From an uncultured Collinsella sp. (GTDB lineage: Bacteria; Actinomycetota; Coriobacteriia; Coriobacteriales; Coriobacteriaceae): a DNA stretch of 59,581 bases. Where the stretch lies: assembly GCA_900541195.1 (NCBI GenBank), contig UQIY01000006.1:1-59581 (forward strand), given 5' to 3'. The stretch's first letter is position 1. Every line of letters begins with the position of its first letter. The notes below the pieces were generated by a model that ran no database searches, was not told where the DNA came from, and was given only the letters and a program-made list of their open reading frames with translations. Of the stretch, positions 32,014 through 40,281 are shown in pieces. The position numbers and the translations under genes are program-made.

Positions 32014-34269
32014 ATGTCCGAGACCATTCAGGACCTCTATACCAGCTTCTCCGAGCAGATGGAGCCTATCCAGGAGGACAGCCGCTACTTCCGCTATCTG
32101 TTTGAGATGGCGCAGGCCTCGGGCACCACGATCGAGCAGCAGCGCGAGGAGCTCGTCAAAGTGGTGGACGAGGAGTGGATCAGCATGATCGAGGACTCGC
32201 TCGACGCCATCAACACCATCATCGAAAATCCGCGCCGCTTCATCACCACCGAGGAAGAGGTGGTGCCGGTCTCGCTCGCCAAAAAGATCAGCGCCGACAG
32301 CGTCCGTCATCTGAGCCAGAACACGCAGTTCCTGGCGCCGAGCGACGATGGCGGCGTCCACCCCACGCGCATCCTCAACGTCAGTACCGTCGAGACGTAC
32401 GACCTGTACGAGAACCGCTTTATCTACCACCTGATTCAGCGCCTGCTGACGTTTGTAGACAAGCGCACCGACGTGATCTTTTGGTCGACGGGCAACGAGA
32501 TCCGCAACCGCTTTAAGATGCACAGCAAGATCGACGATGCGTACGAGGAGATCGAGTACAACGTCGAGATGACGGTCAAGAATCGCCAGAGCTTTGCCGA
32601 GAACGACGCCGACAACATGGACGTCTTTATGCGCATCGACCGCGTGCGCCGTCTGGTCATGGCACTGCGCGGCGCGTCGTTCTGCCAGATCATGAACGGA
32701 TGCAGCGCGGTTCGCAGCCCCATTCAGCGCACCAACCTCATCATGAAGGACCCCAACTACCGCAAGTGCTACCAGCTGTGGCAGTTTATGGAGCGCTACG
32801 ACAAGGTGGGCTACAACATCGACGTGCAGCAGCAAGCGCTGGCGTTCGATGACGAGTACATGGTGCAGATGTACACCAACCTCATCAACAACTACACCGT
32901 CTTTAAGAGCCTGACCGACGACGAGCGCAACCTGCAGGAGCTCGAGAGCGTGCATCCCGAGCCGGTGGCGCCCAAGTTTATTAAGGAGATTAAGGAGGTG
33001 CAGGTCGATAGCCCCGACCTGCCCGATGTCGAGGTCCGTCGCGTGTTTGTGGAGGAGGTCACGCAGGCCCAGCTCGATGCCGAGCAGGCGCTGGCCGAGG
33101 CTCGCGAGCAGATTGAGGAGCTGCAGGGGCAGCTGAAGTCCTGGAAGGTGCAGGCGCACGCGCTGACCGATGAGCGCGATGACTTGGCAGACGAGCTGGA
33201 CGAGGCAAAGGCGCGCGAGCTGGCGCTGACACAGCGTGCTCAGATGGCCGAGGCCGATGCCGAGGAGCTGCGTGACTCGCTGGAGGATGTCGAGGCGGGC
33301 AAGAAGGCTGCCGAGAATGCTGCCGTTGAGGCGCGCTCGACCGCGGCGGCCCAGCTTGAGCAGATGCGCGCCGAGGCCGATGCCGAGGTGGTTGCCGCCC
33401 GTGCCGACGCGGACGCCAAGGTTGCTGCCGCCGAGCAGGCGGCCGCCGAGCAGGTCGCGCAGGTCAAGAGCGAGTCCGCCGCGGCTCTGGCTGCCAAGGC
33501 GGCGGCCGATGCCGCCGAGCTGCAGGCCACCAAGGACGCTGCTGCGGCCGAGCTTGCCGGCGTGCGTGAGGCCTCTGCCAAGGAGGTGGCTGCACTGCAT
33601 GCCAAGCTGGATGCCGCCGAGCTGCAGATTGAGGAAGCGCAGCTGACGGCCGAGCGCGATGCCCGTGCTGCGGCCGAGGCGGCCGATGCCGCCGTGGCCG
33701 AGGCGGAGCAGAAGCTCGCCGATACCGTCGCCGCGGCCGAGGAGAAGGTTTCCGCTGCTCAGCAGGCAGCCGATGCTGCGATCGATGCCGCCCGTGCGGC
33801 CGCCGATTCTGCCGTCGAGCAAGCTGCGGTGGACGCCAGCGAGAAGGTCGCCGCAGCCGCTACCGAGCGCGATGCCGCCACGCGTGCCGCCGAGGAAGCC
33901 CGTGCCGACGCCGACGCGCGTATCGCCGCGGCCGAGCTCGAGGCGGGGGAGCGCATTGAGCAGGAACTCGCCGCCGCCACGGCCACGCACGAGCACGAGC
34001 TCGAGGCCGTCCGCGCGGAGATGCAGCAGCGCTTGGCCTCGTTGGCGCACGAGCTGGAGCAGGCCGAGCGCGATCGCGCCCGTGCCGAGCGCCGTGCCGA
34101 GGGCAACAGCCTGTCGCGCTATCTGTTGGCCCGCCTGCGCGGCGAGGCTGGCGAGCTGGCTGCGGGTGCCGAGGGCGACGCGGGTGCCGCGACCGATGCC
34201 GCGCCTTCTGCAAAGGATGCCGCCGACGCCGCCGACACTGCGCTTTCCGCAAGGGACGACGACAAGTGA
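32014..34269 (+). CDS. DUF2357-like protein with long Ala/Glu coiled coil
   Basis: 751 aa. Residues 1-320 resemble DUF2357 proteins that pair with McrB-type NTPases (VETYDLYENRFIYHLIQRLL is the most telling segment, with FVDKRTDVIFW after it). From about 345 to 700 it is an almost uninterrupted Ala/Glu/Asp/Lys-rich coiled coil, then a basic stretch (RARAERRAEG) and an acidic tail. The PD-(D/E)xK nuclease often fused to DUF2357 is not seen. No signal peptide or membrane segment. The stop overlaps the next start (TGATG). Probably the partner of the AAA+ protein. Confidence 0.65.
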   Translation: MSETIQDLYTSFSEQMEPIQEDSRYFRYLFEMAQASGTTIEQQREELVKVVDEEWISMIEDSLDAINTIIENPRRFITTEEEVVPVSLAKKISADSVRHLSQNTQFLAPSDDGGVHPTRILNVSTVETYDLYENRFIYHLIQRLLTFVDKRTDVIFWSTGNEIRNRFKMHSKIDDAYEEIEYNVEMTVKNRQSFAENDADNMDVFMRIDRVRRLVMALRGASFCQIMNGCSAVRSPIQRTNLIMKDPNYRKCYQLWQFMERYDKVGYNIDVQQQALAFDDEYMVQMYTNLINNYTVFKSLTDDERNLQELESVHPEPVAPKFIKEIKEVQVDSPDLPDVEVRRVFVEEVTQAQLDAEQALAEAREQIEELQGQLKSWKVQAHALTDERDDLADELDEAKARELALTQRAQMAEADAEELRDSLEDVEAGKKAAENAAVEARSTAAAQLEQMRAEADAEVVAARADADAKVAAAEQAAAEQVAQVKSESAAALAAKAAADAAELQATKDAAAAELAGVREASAKEVAALHAKLDAAELQIEEAQLTAERDARAAAEAADAAVAEAEQKLADTVAAAEEKVSAAQQAADAAIDAARAAADSAVEQAAVDASEKVAAAATERDAATRAAEEARADADARIAAAELEAGERIEQELAAATATHEHELEAVRAEMQQRLASLAHELEQAERDRARAERRAEGNSLSRYLLARLRGEAGELAAGAEGDAGAATDAAPSAKDAADAADTALSARDDDK

Positions 34270-34973
34270 TGAAGCACGTGCTTCGTGTGATCAACGTGCT
34301 GGCGACCATGGTGATCCTGGTCGCCTTTGTGGTGCTGCTGCGCACGGTGTTCACGCCCGCCGGCGAGATTCCCACCATCATGGGCTACGGCTTTATGCGC
34401 ACGCTGACCGGCTCGATGGAGCCGGCGATTCCCGTGCATTCGTTTATCGTCGTCGATACCGACAACAGCCAGGTCTACCAGGCGGGCGATATCATCACCT
34501 TCCATTCGTCCGATGACGCGCTGGAGGGTTCGCTCAACACGCATCGCATCGTTACCGTGGAGGCCGCGGCCGACGGCACGCCGGTCTACCGCACCAAGGG
34601 CGACGCCAATCCGGTTGAGGACGCCGCGCCCGTGCCCGCCGCCGACGTGGTGGGTCGCGTGGTCTTTGTCTCGGCGGGGCTGGGCGTGGTGGTCTCGTTG
34701 CTCACCAACCCGCTGCTGTTCTTCCCGCTTATCGTGGTGCCGCTGATCGTGCTGCTGGTGCTCGAGATTCGCCATATGGTCAAGACCACACAAGAGGTGT
34801 CACGCGCCGAGGACGAGGCCGCCCTGCGTGCTGCCGTGGAGCAGATTCGCGAAAAGCGTCGCCGCGAGCAGGAAGACCAGGACAGCGCCAAGGAGCAGAG
34901 CGACGGCGAGCATACTGGGGAAAGTGTGGAAACCGATCCCGGCGCCCTAGACGATTCCAACCGCTCGGCATAG
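34269..34973 (+). CDS. SipW-type signal peptidase I (S26B) 2
   Basis: 234 aa. N-terminal membrane segment, catalytic Ser49 in TGSMEPAIP, His92 in NTHRI (Ser-His dyad, S26B group), a second membrane segment (LLFFPLIVVPLIVLLVLEI) and a charged cytoplasmic tail. It differs clearly from the first peptidase (29541-30287) outside the active-site boxes, so the two may serve different substrates or one may process the anchored member. The start was set at the ATG that overlaps the preceding stop; a GTG one codon earlier is in frame. Last gene of the tight run. Confidence 0.88.
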   Translation: MKHVLRVINVLATMVILVAFVVLLRTVFTPAGEIPTIMGYGFMRTLTGSMEPAIPVHSFIVVDTDNSQVYQAGDIITFHSSDDALEGSLNTHRIVTVEAAADGTPVYRTKGDANPVEDAAPVPAADVVGRVVFVSAGLGVVVSLLTNPLLFFPLIVVPLIVLLVLEIRHMVKTTQEVSRAEDEAALRAAVEQIREKRRREQEDQDSAKEQSDGEHTGESVETDPGALDDSNRSA

Positions 34974-35098
34974 CTCTTCGGTGCCTTTTGTCCCTGCAAT
35001 TTGGACGCCCATAGATGTTCCGAATCATCTGCTTTTTCATGCCGATATTCGTGCTACAGTTTGAGCGCTTTGTTGCCAATTGATTTCGGGGGAGTGGA

Positions 35099-36121
35099 AT
35101 GGAGCAGGAGCGCACAGCGCAGCGTGCACGCAAAAAGGCTTCGGTACCGATGACGGCGGCGTCCGATTTTGTCGTGCCCGAGGGAACTGACGAGCTCAGC
35201 CGCAGCACCCGCCGTGCATGGCGCGACCGCCTCAACGATGCGTCGTCGCGCAAGATGATTACGGGCGTTCTGGCCACGCTGGCGGGCGGTTCGTTTTGGG
35301 GTTTTTCGGGCACCAGCGCGAGCTTTCTGTTCGATACCTACCATGTCGATACGCTGTGGCTCATGAGCGTGCGCCAGATTCTTGCCGGCCTGCTCTTTAT
35401 GGCCGTGGTGGTCACGCGCGATCGCGAGCGTCTGGTTAGGCTCTGGACCACGCCCGCCGACCGTAGGCAACTGCTGCTTTTTACCGCTTTTGGCCTGCTG
35501 TTCAACCAGTTCTGCTATCTTTCGGCCGTGCGTCTGACCAATGCCGGAACCGCGACGGTGCTCCAGTGCCTGCAGCTGGTCATCATCATGGGTTACGCCT
35601 GCGTGGTCGATCGCCGCATGCCGCGCGCTCGCGAGACGATCGGCATTGGTCTGGCCCTCGGTGGCACCTTTTTAATCGCTACCGGCGGCGACCCGACCAG
35701 TTTGAGCATATCGCCGCTTGGTCTGGTCGCAGGCCTTATGTGTGCGGTTAGCGCAGCCTGTATGGCGGTGATTCCCGCCAAGATTCTGCCCGAATACGGC
35801 AGCCCCATCGTTACAGGCTCTGCCATGCTCGCAGCGGGCGTGGTCTCGTGCGTCTTCGTGCAGCCGTGGGCTCATATGCCGGCGCTCGATGCTGCCGGTA
35901 TCGAGGCGCTCGCGGTGTTTGTGGTCATTGGCTCGTTTTTTGCCTACATGCTGTATATGCAGGGCGTTAAGGACATCGGCTCGGTGCGTGCGAGCCTCAT
36001 CGGAACCGTGGAGCCGGTCTCGGCGACCATCACCAGCGCCGTTATGCTGGGCACGGTATTTTTGCCGACCGACTTGATTGGCTTTGTCATGATCATCGTG
36101 ATGATGTTTCTGACGGTATAG
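35099..36121 (+). CDS. EamA/DMT family transporter
   Basis: 340 aa. After a charged N-terminal extension of about 55 residues come about ten membrane segments in two EamA halves (GSFWGFSGTSASFLFDTYHVD starting the first; the second ends SVRASLIGTVEPVSATI, the most conserved part of the family). Such proteins export metabolites or amino acids; the substrate is unknown. The start follows TCGGGGGAGTGGA. It is 125 bp beyond the signal peptidase gene and probably a separate unit. Confidence 0.88.
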   Translation: MEQERTAQRARKKASVPMTAASDFVVPEGTDELSRSTRRAWRDRLNDASSRKMITGVLATLAGGSFWGFSGTSASFLFDTYHVDTLWLMSVRQILAGLLFMAVVVTRDRERLVRLWTTPADRRQLLLFTAFGLLFNQFCYLSAVRLTNAGTATVLQCLQLVIIMGYACVVDRRMPRARETIGIGLALGGTFLIATGGDPTSLSISPLGLVAGLMCAVSAACMAVIPAKILPEYGSPIVTGSAMLAAGVVSCVFVQPWAHMPALDAAGIEALAVFVVIGSFFAYMLYMQGVKDIGSVRASLIGTVEPVSATITSAVMLGTVFLPTDLIGFVMIIVMMFLTV

Positions 36122-36260
36122 CTCACGCCGCTGCCCAGACGGACACGGTGTTGCACCACAATTTCGTGAATTGGTGCCTGCATCTGGAGTTTAACTGACG
36201 ATGTCAAATATGTCATAAACTAATAGCGTTATTGACTTTTAGTATTGCGAGGACTCCTCT

Positions 36261-38600
36261 ATGGCTGGTAACCACTTTAAGAACGGCGACGGCGAGCGCC
36301 CTGCAGTTCCGCCGCGTTCAAATGGGACTGGAAACGCTGGCGTACCGAGTGGATCCAGCCAAAACGGTGCTGGCAACCGTACGTCTCCGGGCGAAACGGC
36401 GATGTTTGCCGCTCTGTACGAACAGTCTCAAAAGGCAAAACAGGCTGGTCGCGTAGGCAGGCAGGCATTTCCGGGCGGGGCGGGCTCTGCGGCTTCGTCG
36501 GCCGGGGTCCGTCCGGCGCCAACGGGCGGTGCAAATGTCGCCGGCTCCACTGGCCCCGCTAACAACGCTCATCGCGCCCACAACGCCGGCCCCGTCAACT
36601 CTGCCAATCCCGCCAATAGTGCTTCTTCTGCTGGAGACGCAGGGCTTACGGGTAACCTAGGCACTATCTATACGGGCGCTTCCGAAACCGGCACGTTTGC
36701 CCGTCTCAATGACGACGGTGCCGAGTTTAAGGGCTCGGGCTCTAAAGAAGATTATTACGATTTTGGCTTGAACTACGGCGGTGATTCCTCGACGAGCCCG
36801 ACCTCGAACGGCCTGGTTCGCCATCGCCATCGCAAGGGCGAGCGCAAGAAGCGCCGCGTTGCAGCCGTTGTTGCTGTCATCGTCGCGGTGGTTCTTGTCG
36901 CTTTTGGCGTGAGTGGCTTCATGCTGTTTAACTCGGCAAAAACCGTGAAGAGCCAGGCAAAGGAAACAGTCGAGATCGTCGGCGGCCTTAAGGACAAGGT
37001 CACGTCGGGCGATTTTTCGACCCTGCCCGACGATGCGAAAAAAATTGACGAGCTCTGCAGCAGCATGAAGAAGGAGACCTCGAGTCCGGTGTGGACGATG
37101 GCTTCGTTCATTCCGGTGTACGGCGGCGATATTAACGCCGCCCGCACCATGGTCGACGCTCTGTCCGATGTTTCGAGCGGCGCGCTGGTCCCCATGGCCG
37201 ATAATCTCGCTCAGGCAACGCCCGGCAAGCTGTTCCAGGACGGGACAATCAACGTGTCCGCGCTGCAGGCGGTCGCCGATTCGCTCTCCGATAGCTCGAA
37301 GGCGTTCAAGGGCGCCAACAAAAAGGTGCAGGGTATTGGCGATACGCATATCGCCCAGGTGACCGAGCTGGTCGATAAGGCAAAGGACGGCTTTGCCACC
37401 CTGGACGGTGTAGTCGATGCGGCAGAGAAGATCGCCCCCGTTCTGCCCCAGATGCTCGGCGCCAACGGCCAGACGCGCCATTATCTTGTGTATGCCATGA
37501 ACAACGTCGAGATTCGTGCTTGCGGCGGTTTTGGTGGTTCGCAAGGTTTGATCTCAGTCACCGATGGCCAGATGTCGATCGGTGACTTTGTTCCATGTAT
37601 TGCGCTCAGCAAAGACGAGGCGGTTGAGAGCATCGACGAAGAGGACGAGGCACTGTTTGGTGACCACAGCAACCTGTACAACTCTGGCAACGCGTATTCG
37701 CCCGATTGGCCCCGCAACTCGCAGCGTGTTGCCGCGCTGTGGAAGTCCCAGTATGGGCAGGACGTTGATGGCGTCGTTGGCATCGATCCGGTGTTCTTGC
37801 AGTACCTGCTGGGCCTTGTCGGTAATGTCTCGCTGCCCGATGGTACGGTCGTCGACGGTACCAACGCGGCGAAGGTTCTCATGCACGATGTGTATTGGAA
37901 CTATCCGGTCGAAGAATCGGACGGCATCTTTGCATCTGTTGCCAGCGCCGCCTTCGACAAGATTCTCGGTGGCATCGGTGACGTCGACGTTACGAAGCTT
38001 GTCGGTGCATTCGAGCGCGGTGCCGAAGAGGGCCGTCTGATTGCTTGGATGAGAAACGATGATGAGCAGAATGCCATCAAGGAGACAGGCATTGACGCTT
38101 CGCTGCCCGATCCGGATGATCCGAGTGCCGAACCCGTTGCCGGCGTTTACTTTAACAACCTGAGCTTCTCCAAGCTCGACTGGTATCTGAACGCCGACAC
38201 GCAGATTGGCCAGGGCGTGAAGAACGGCGACGGCACGTGCTCCTATCGCATCACCGTTACCCTGACGAACATCATGACGCAGGAGGAGGCTGGCAAGCTG
38301 CCCGACTACGTTGCGGCGAGCGCACCCGGTGCCGCGCGTGACGACGAACGCCTGAATGTCTCAGTGTTTGCCCCGACGGGCGGCAACATCAGTGACCTTA
38401 CGGTTGAGGGCACCCAGTTTGGTCTTGGCGCCGCTACGTGGCATGGAATCCCCTTCTATTCGGGCACCGTTGACCTGCATGCTGGTGAGACGACGACGAT
38501 CACGTATACGCTGACCACGTCGGCCGAGGCGGGGGACAAGCCGCTTACGCTGCGTCAGACTCCTACATGCCAGGCGGCTCGCGACAGCGCGTCGGCATAG
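36261..38600 (+). CDS. DUF4012 membrane-anchored protein
   Basis: 779 aa. Residues 1-190 are low-complexity and probably cytoplasmic (rich in Gly/Ala/Ser/Asn), ending in the basic stretch RHRHRKGERKKRR. One membrane segment follows (VAAVVAVIVAVVLVAFGV) and the rest is extracellular DUF4012, recognised by the region NNVEIRACGGFGGSQGLISV and DGVVGIDPVFLQYLLGLVG. DUF4012 proteins are envelope-linked in actinobacteria, of unproven function. The start follows GAGGACTCCTCT. TTGACT at 36232-36237 is a likely promoter element but its spacing is not clear. Confidence 0.85.
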   Translation: MAGNHFKNGDGERPAVPPRSNGTGNAGVPSGSSQNGAGNRTSPGETAMFAALYEQSQKAKQAGRVGRQAFPGGAGSAASSAGVRPAPTGGANVAGSTGPANNAHRAHNAGPVNSANPANSASSAGDAGLTGNLGTIYTGASETGTFARLNDDGAEFKGSGSKEDYYDFGLNYGGDSSTSPTSNGLVRHRHRKGERKKRRVAAVVAVIVAVVLVAFGVSGFMLFNSAKTVKSQAKETVEIVGGLKDKVTSGDFSTLPDDAKKIDELCSSMKKETSSPVWTMASFIPVYGGDINAARTMVDALSDVSSGALVPMADNLAQATPGKLFQDGTINVSALQAVADSLSDSSKAFKGANKKVQGIGDTHIAQVTELVDKAKDGFATLDGVVDAAEKIAPVLPQMLGANGQTRHYLVYAMNNVEIRACGGFGGSQGLISVTDGQMSIGDFVPCIALSKDEAVESIDEEDEALFGDHSNLYNSGNAYSPDWPRNSQRVAALWKSQYGQDVDGVVGIDPVFLQYLLGLVGNVSLPDGTVVDGTNAAKVLMHDVYWNYPVEESDGIFASVASAAFDKILGGIGDVDVTKLVGAFERGAEEGRLIAWMRNDDEQNAIKETGIDASLPDPDDPSAEPVAGVYFNNLSFSKLDWYLNADTQIGQGVKNGDGTCSYRITVTLTNIMTQEEAGKLPDYVAASAPGAARDDERLNVSVFAPTGGNISDLTVEGTQFGLGAATWHGIPFYSGTVDLHAGETTTITYTLTTSAEAGDKPLTLRQTPTCQAARDSASA

Positions 38601-38637
38601 GGTTTTTCTGGTAGCGCAGATAATCGAGTACCATTTT

Positions 38638-38670
38638 GGGGCGGACAGGCAATCTGTTCGCCCCTATTTT
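38638..38670 (+). terminator. Terminator or attenuator before glmM
   Basis: GGGGCGGACAG (38638-38648) pairs with CTGTTCGCCCC (38654-38664) and TATTTT follows. The glmM start is only 20 bp further on. If the upstream TACCAT (38629-38634) is the -10 of glmM, the hairpin lies in its leader and acts as an attenuator; otherwise it ends the DUF4012 transcript. Confidence 0.65.
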
Positions 38671-38683
38671 GTAAGGAGAGCGT

Positions 38684-40015
38684 ATGAAGTACTTTGGCAC
38701 CGACGGCTTTCGCGGCGAGGCCAACGTTGGACTGACGGTAGAGCACGCTTATAAGATCGGCCGCTTTGTGGGCTGGTATTACGGCGCCAACCGCGGGACC
38801 AAGGCGCGCGTGATCGTGGGCAAGGACACGCGTCGCTCGAGCTATATGTTCGAGGCGGCGCTGGTGAGCGGCTTGGTCGCGAGCGGCGCGGACGCCTACA
38901 TGCTGCACGTGATCCCGACGCCGGGCGTGGCGCATCAGACCGTGGAGGGCTGCTTCGATTGCGGCATCATGATCAGCGCGAGCCACAACCCGTTTTGCGA
39001 TAACGGTATTAAGCTCGTCAACAGCGACGGCTTTAAGATGGACGAGGACGTGTTGGAGCTCATCGAGGACTATATCGATGGCAAGAGCGAGGTGCCGCTG
39101 GCTACGGGCAACCACATCGGTGCCACGGTCGACTACATGCAGGGCCGCAACCGCTACATCGCCTCGCTCATCGCTAGCGCGAACTTTTCGCTGCAGGGCG
39201 TCAAGATCGGTCTCGACTGCGCCAACGGCTCGGCATCCTCGGTGGCCAAGCCGGTGTTCGACGCGCTGGGTGCCGATGTGCGCGTGATTAACGCCGCGTC
39301 CGATGGTTTTAACATCAACGTTGACTGCGGCTCCACGCATATGGAGCGTCTGCAGCGCCACGTGGTGGAGCAGGGCCTGGACGTTGGCTTTGCCTACGAC
39401 GGCGATGCCGACCGCTGCCTGGCCGTGGACGAGCGTGGTCGCGTGGTCGACGGCGACCAGATCCTGTATGTGTGCGGCGTGTACCTGAACAAGCACGGTC
39501 GCCTTTCGGGCGGTACCGTGGTGCCGACGATCGCCAGCAACTTTGGCCTGGTCAAGTCGCTGGAGCTTGCCGGTCTAAGTGCCGTGACCAGCGGCGTGGG
39601 CGACCGTCATGTGTATGCCAAGATGCGCGAGGGCGGCTACAGCCTGGGCGGCGAGCAGACGGGCCACACGATCTTTGGTGATATCGAGCGCACGGGCGAC
39701 GGCATTATGACCTCGCTGCGCGTGATGGAAGTGATTCGTGCCGAGCGCGAGACGCTCTCGCAGCTCACGGCTCCGTGCAAGCTGCTGCCGCAAGCGCAGG
39801 TTGCCGTGCGCGTGGCCGACAAGGATGCCGCGCTCGAGAACATGGGCGTGCAGAACGCGATCGCCGAGGCCGAGGCCGCGCTCGCGGGCGAGGGCCGCGT
39901 GCTCGTGCGCAAGAGCGGAACCGAGTCGGTGATTCGCGTGCTGGCCGAGGCTCCGGACCAATCGGCTGCCGACGCCGCCATGAAGCGCATCGCCGCCGCA
40001 CTGGAAGCTTTGTAG
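38684..40015 (+). CDS. glmM: Phosphoglucosamine mutase
   Basis: 443 aa, normal length. Converts glucosamine 6-phosphate to glucosamine 1-phosphate for UDP-GlcNAc and peptidoglycan. Motifs in order: MKYFGTDGFRG at the N-terminus, the phosphoserine loop ISASHNP (Ser100), the metal loop DGDADR (about 239), the sugar loop GGEQTGHTIF, and the phosphate-binding loop RKSGTESVIRV. The start follows AAGGAGAGCGT. A structured element D copy follows directly, with its first hairpin starting at the stop codon. Confidence 0.95.
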   Translation: MKYFGTDGFRGEANVGLTVEHAYKIGRFVGWYYGANRGTKARVIVGKDTRRSSYMFEAALVSGLVASGADAYMLHVIPTPGVAHQTVEGCFDCGIMISASHNPFCDNGIKLVNSDGFKMDEDVLELIEDYIDGKSEVPLATGNHIGATVDYMQGRNRYIASLIASANFSLQGVKIGLDCANGSASSVAKPVFDALGADVRVINAASDGFNINVDCGSTHMERLQRHVVEQGLDVGFAYDGDADRCLAVDERGRVVDGDQILYVCGVYLNKHGRLSGGTVVPTIASNFGLVKSLELAGLSAVTSGVGDRHVYAKMREGGYSLGGEQTGHTIFGDIERTGDGIMTSLRVMEVIRAERETLSQLTAPCKLLPQAQVAVRVADKDAALENMGVQNAIAEAEAALAGEGRVLVRKSGTESVIRVLAEAPDQSAADAAMKRIAAALEAL

Positions 40016-40154
40016 TTACGCGGTTTTGCCAAACCGCGTAACTGCTCGACGCTGCAAACGACCCTAAGCGGCAATCTGACGTTCAATTTCAAGGGCGCGA
40101 CCAGAAGGTCAGCGCCCTTTCATTTCACGTCACCTTGCTCACTTAGGGTCGTTT
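40016..40154. repeat. Structured intergenic element D, copy 2
   Basis: The same hairpin TTACGCGGTTT/AAACCGCGTAA (40016-40041) and the outer stem AAACGACCCTAAG (from 40056) with CTTAGGGTCGTTT (from 40142) as copy 1. One outer pair is C-G in copy 1 and A-T here. The inner part differs: AAGGGCGCGACC/GGTCAGCGCCCTT. Confidence 0.8.
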
Positions 40155-40218
40155 TCGCTGACGTTGCCAGAACATCGGCGTCAACCTAGTCGTTTAAGAA
40201 CGTCCCCAATGACTAGGT

Positions 40219-40258
40219 AAGGGGGGCGCCGCGGGATAGATCCTGCGGCGCCCCCCTT
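40219..40258. terminator. GC-rich terminator-like hairpin after glmM and the carboxypeptidase gene
   Basis: AAGGGGGGCGCCGC pairs with GCGGCGCCCCCCTT between convergent genes. The T-tract is weak on both sides. Confidence 0.6.
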
Positions 40259-40281
40259 TGCGTTGGCGTGTCGGCTATGTC

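Noticed and set aside
30160..34050. A 1296-residue open frame on the minus strand opposite the AAA+ and DUF2357 genes
   Set aside because: It mirrors the codon bias of the plus-strand genes (GC-rich third positions leave few stops), has a Leu/His/Val-rich composition, no recognisable domain, and the plus strand holds clear families.
30280..34269. A McrBC-type restriction system
   Set aside because: No nuclease is recognisable, the AAA+ protein has membrane segments and an altered GTP signature, and the genes overlap signal peptidase genes rather than restriction genes.
36122..36260. A terminator hairpin GCACCACAATT/AATTGGTGC after the EamA gene
   Set aside because: The stem is imperfect with a 2-nt asymmetry and there is no T-run.
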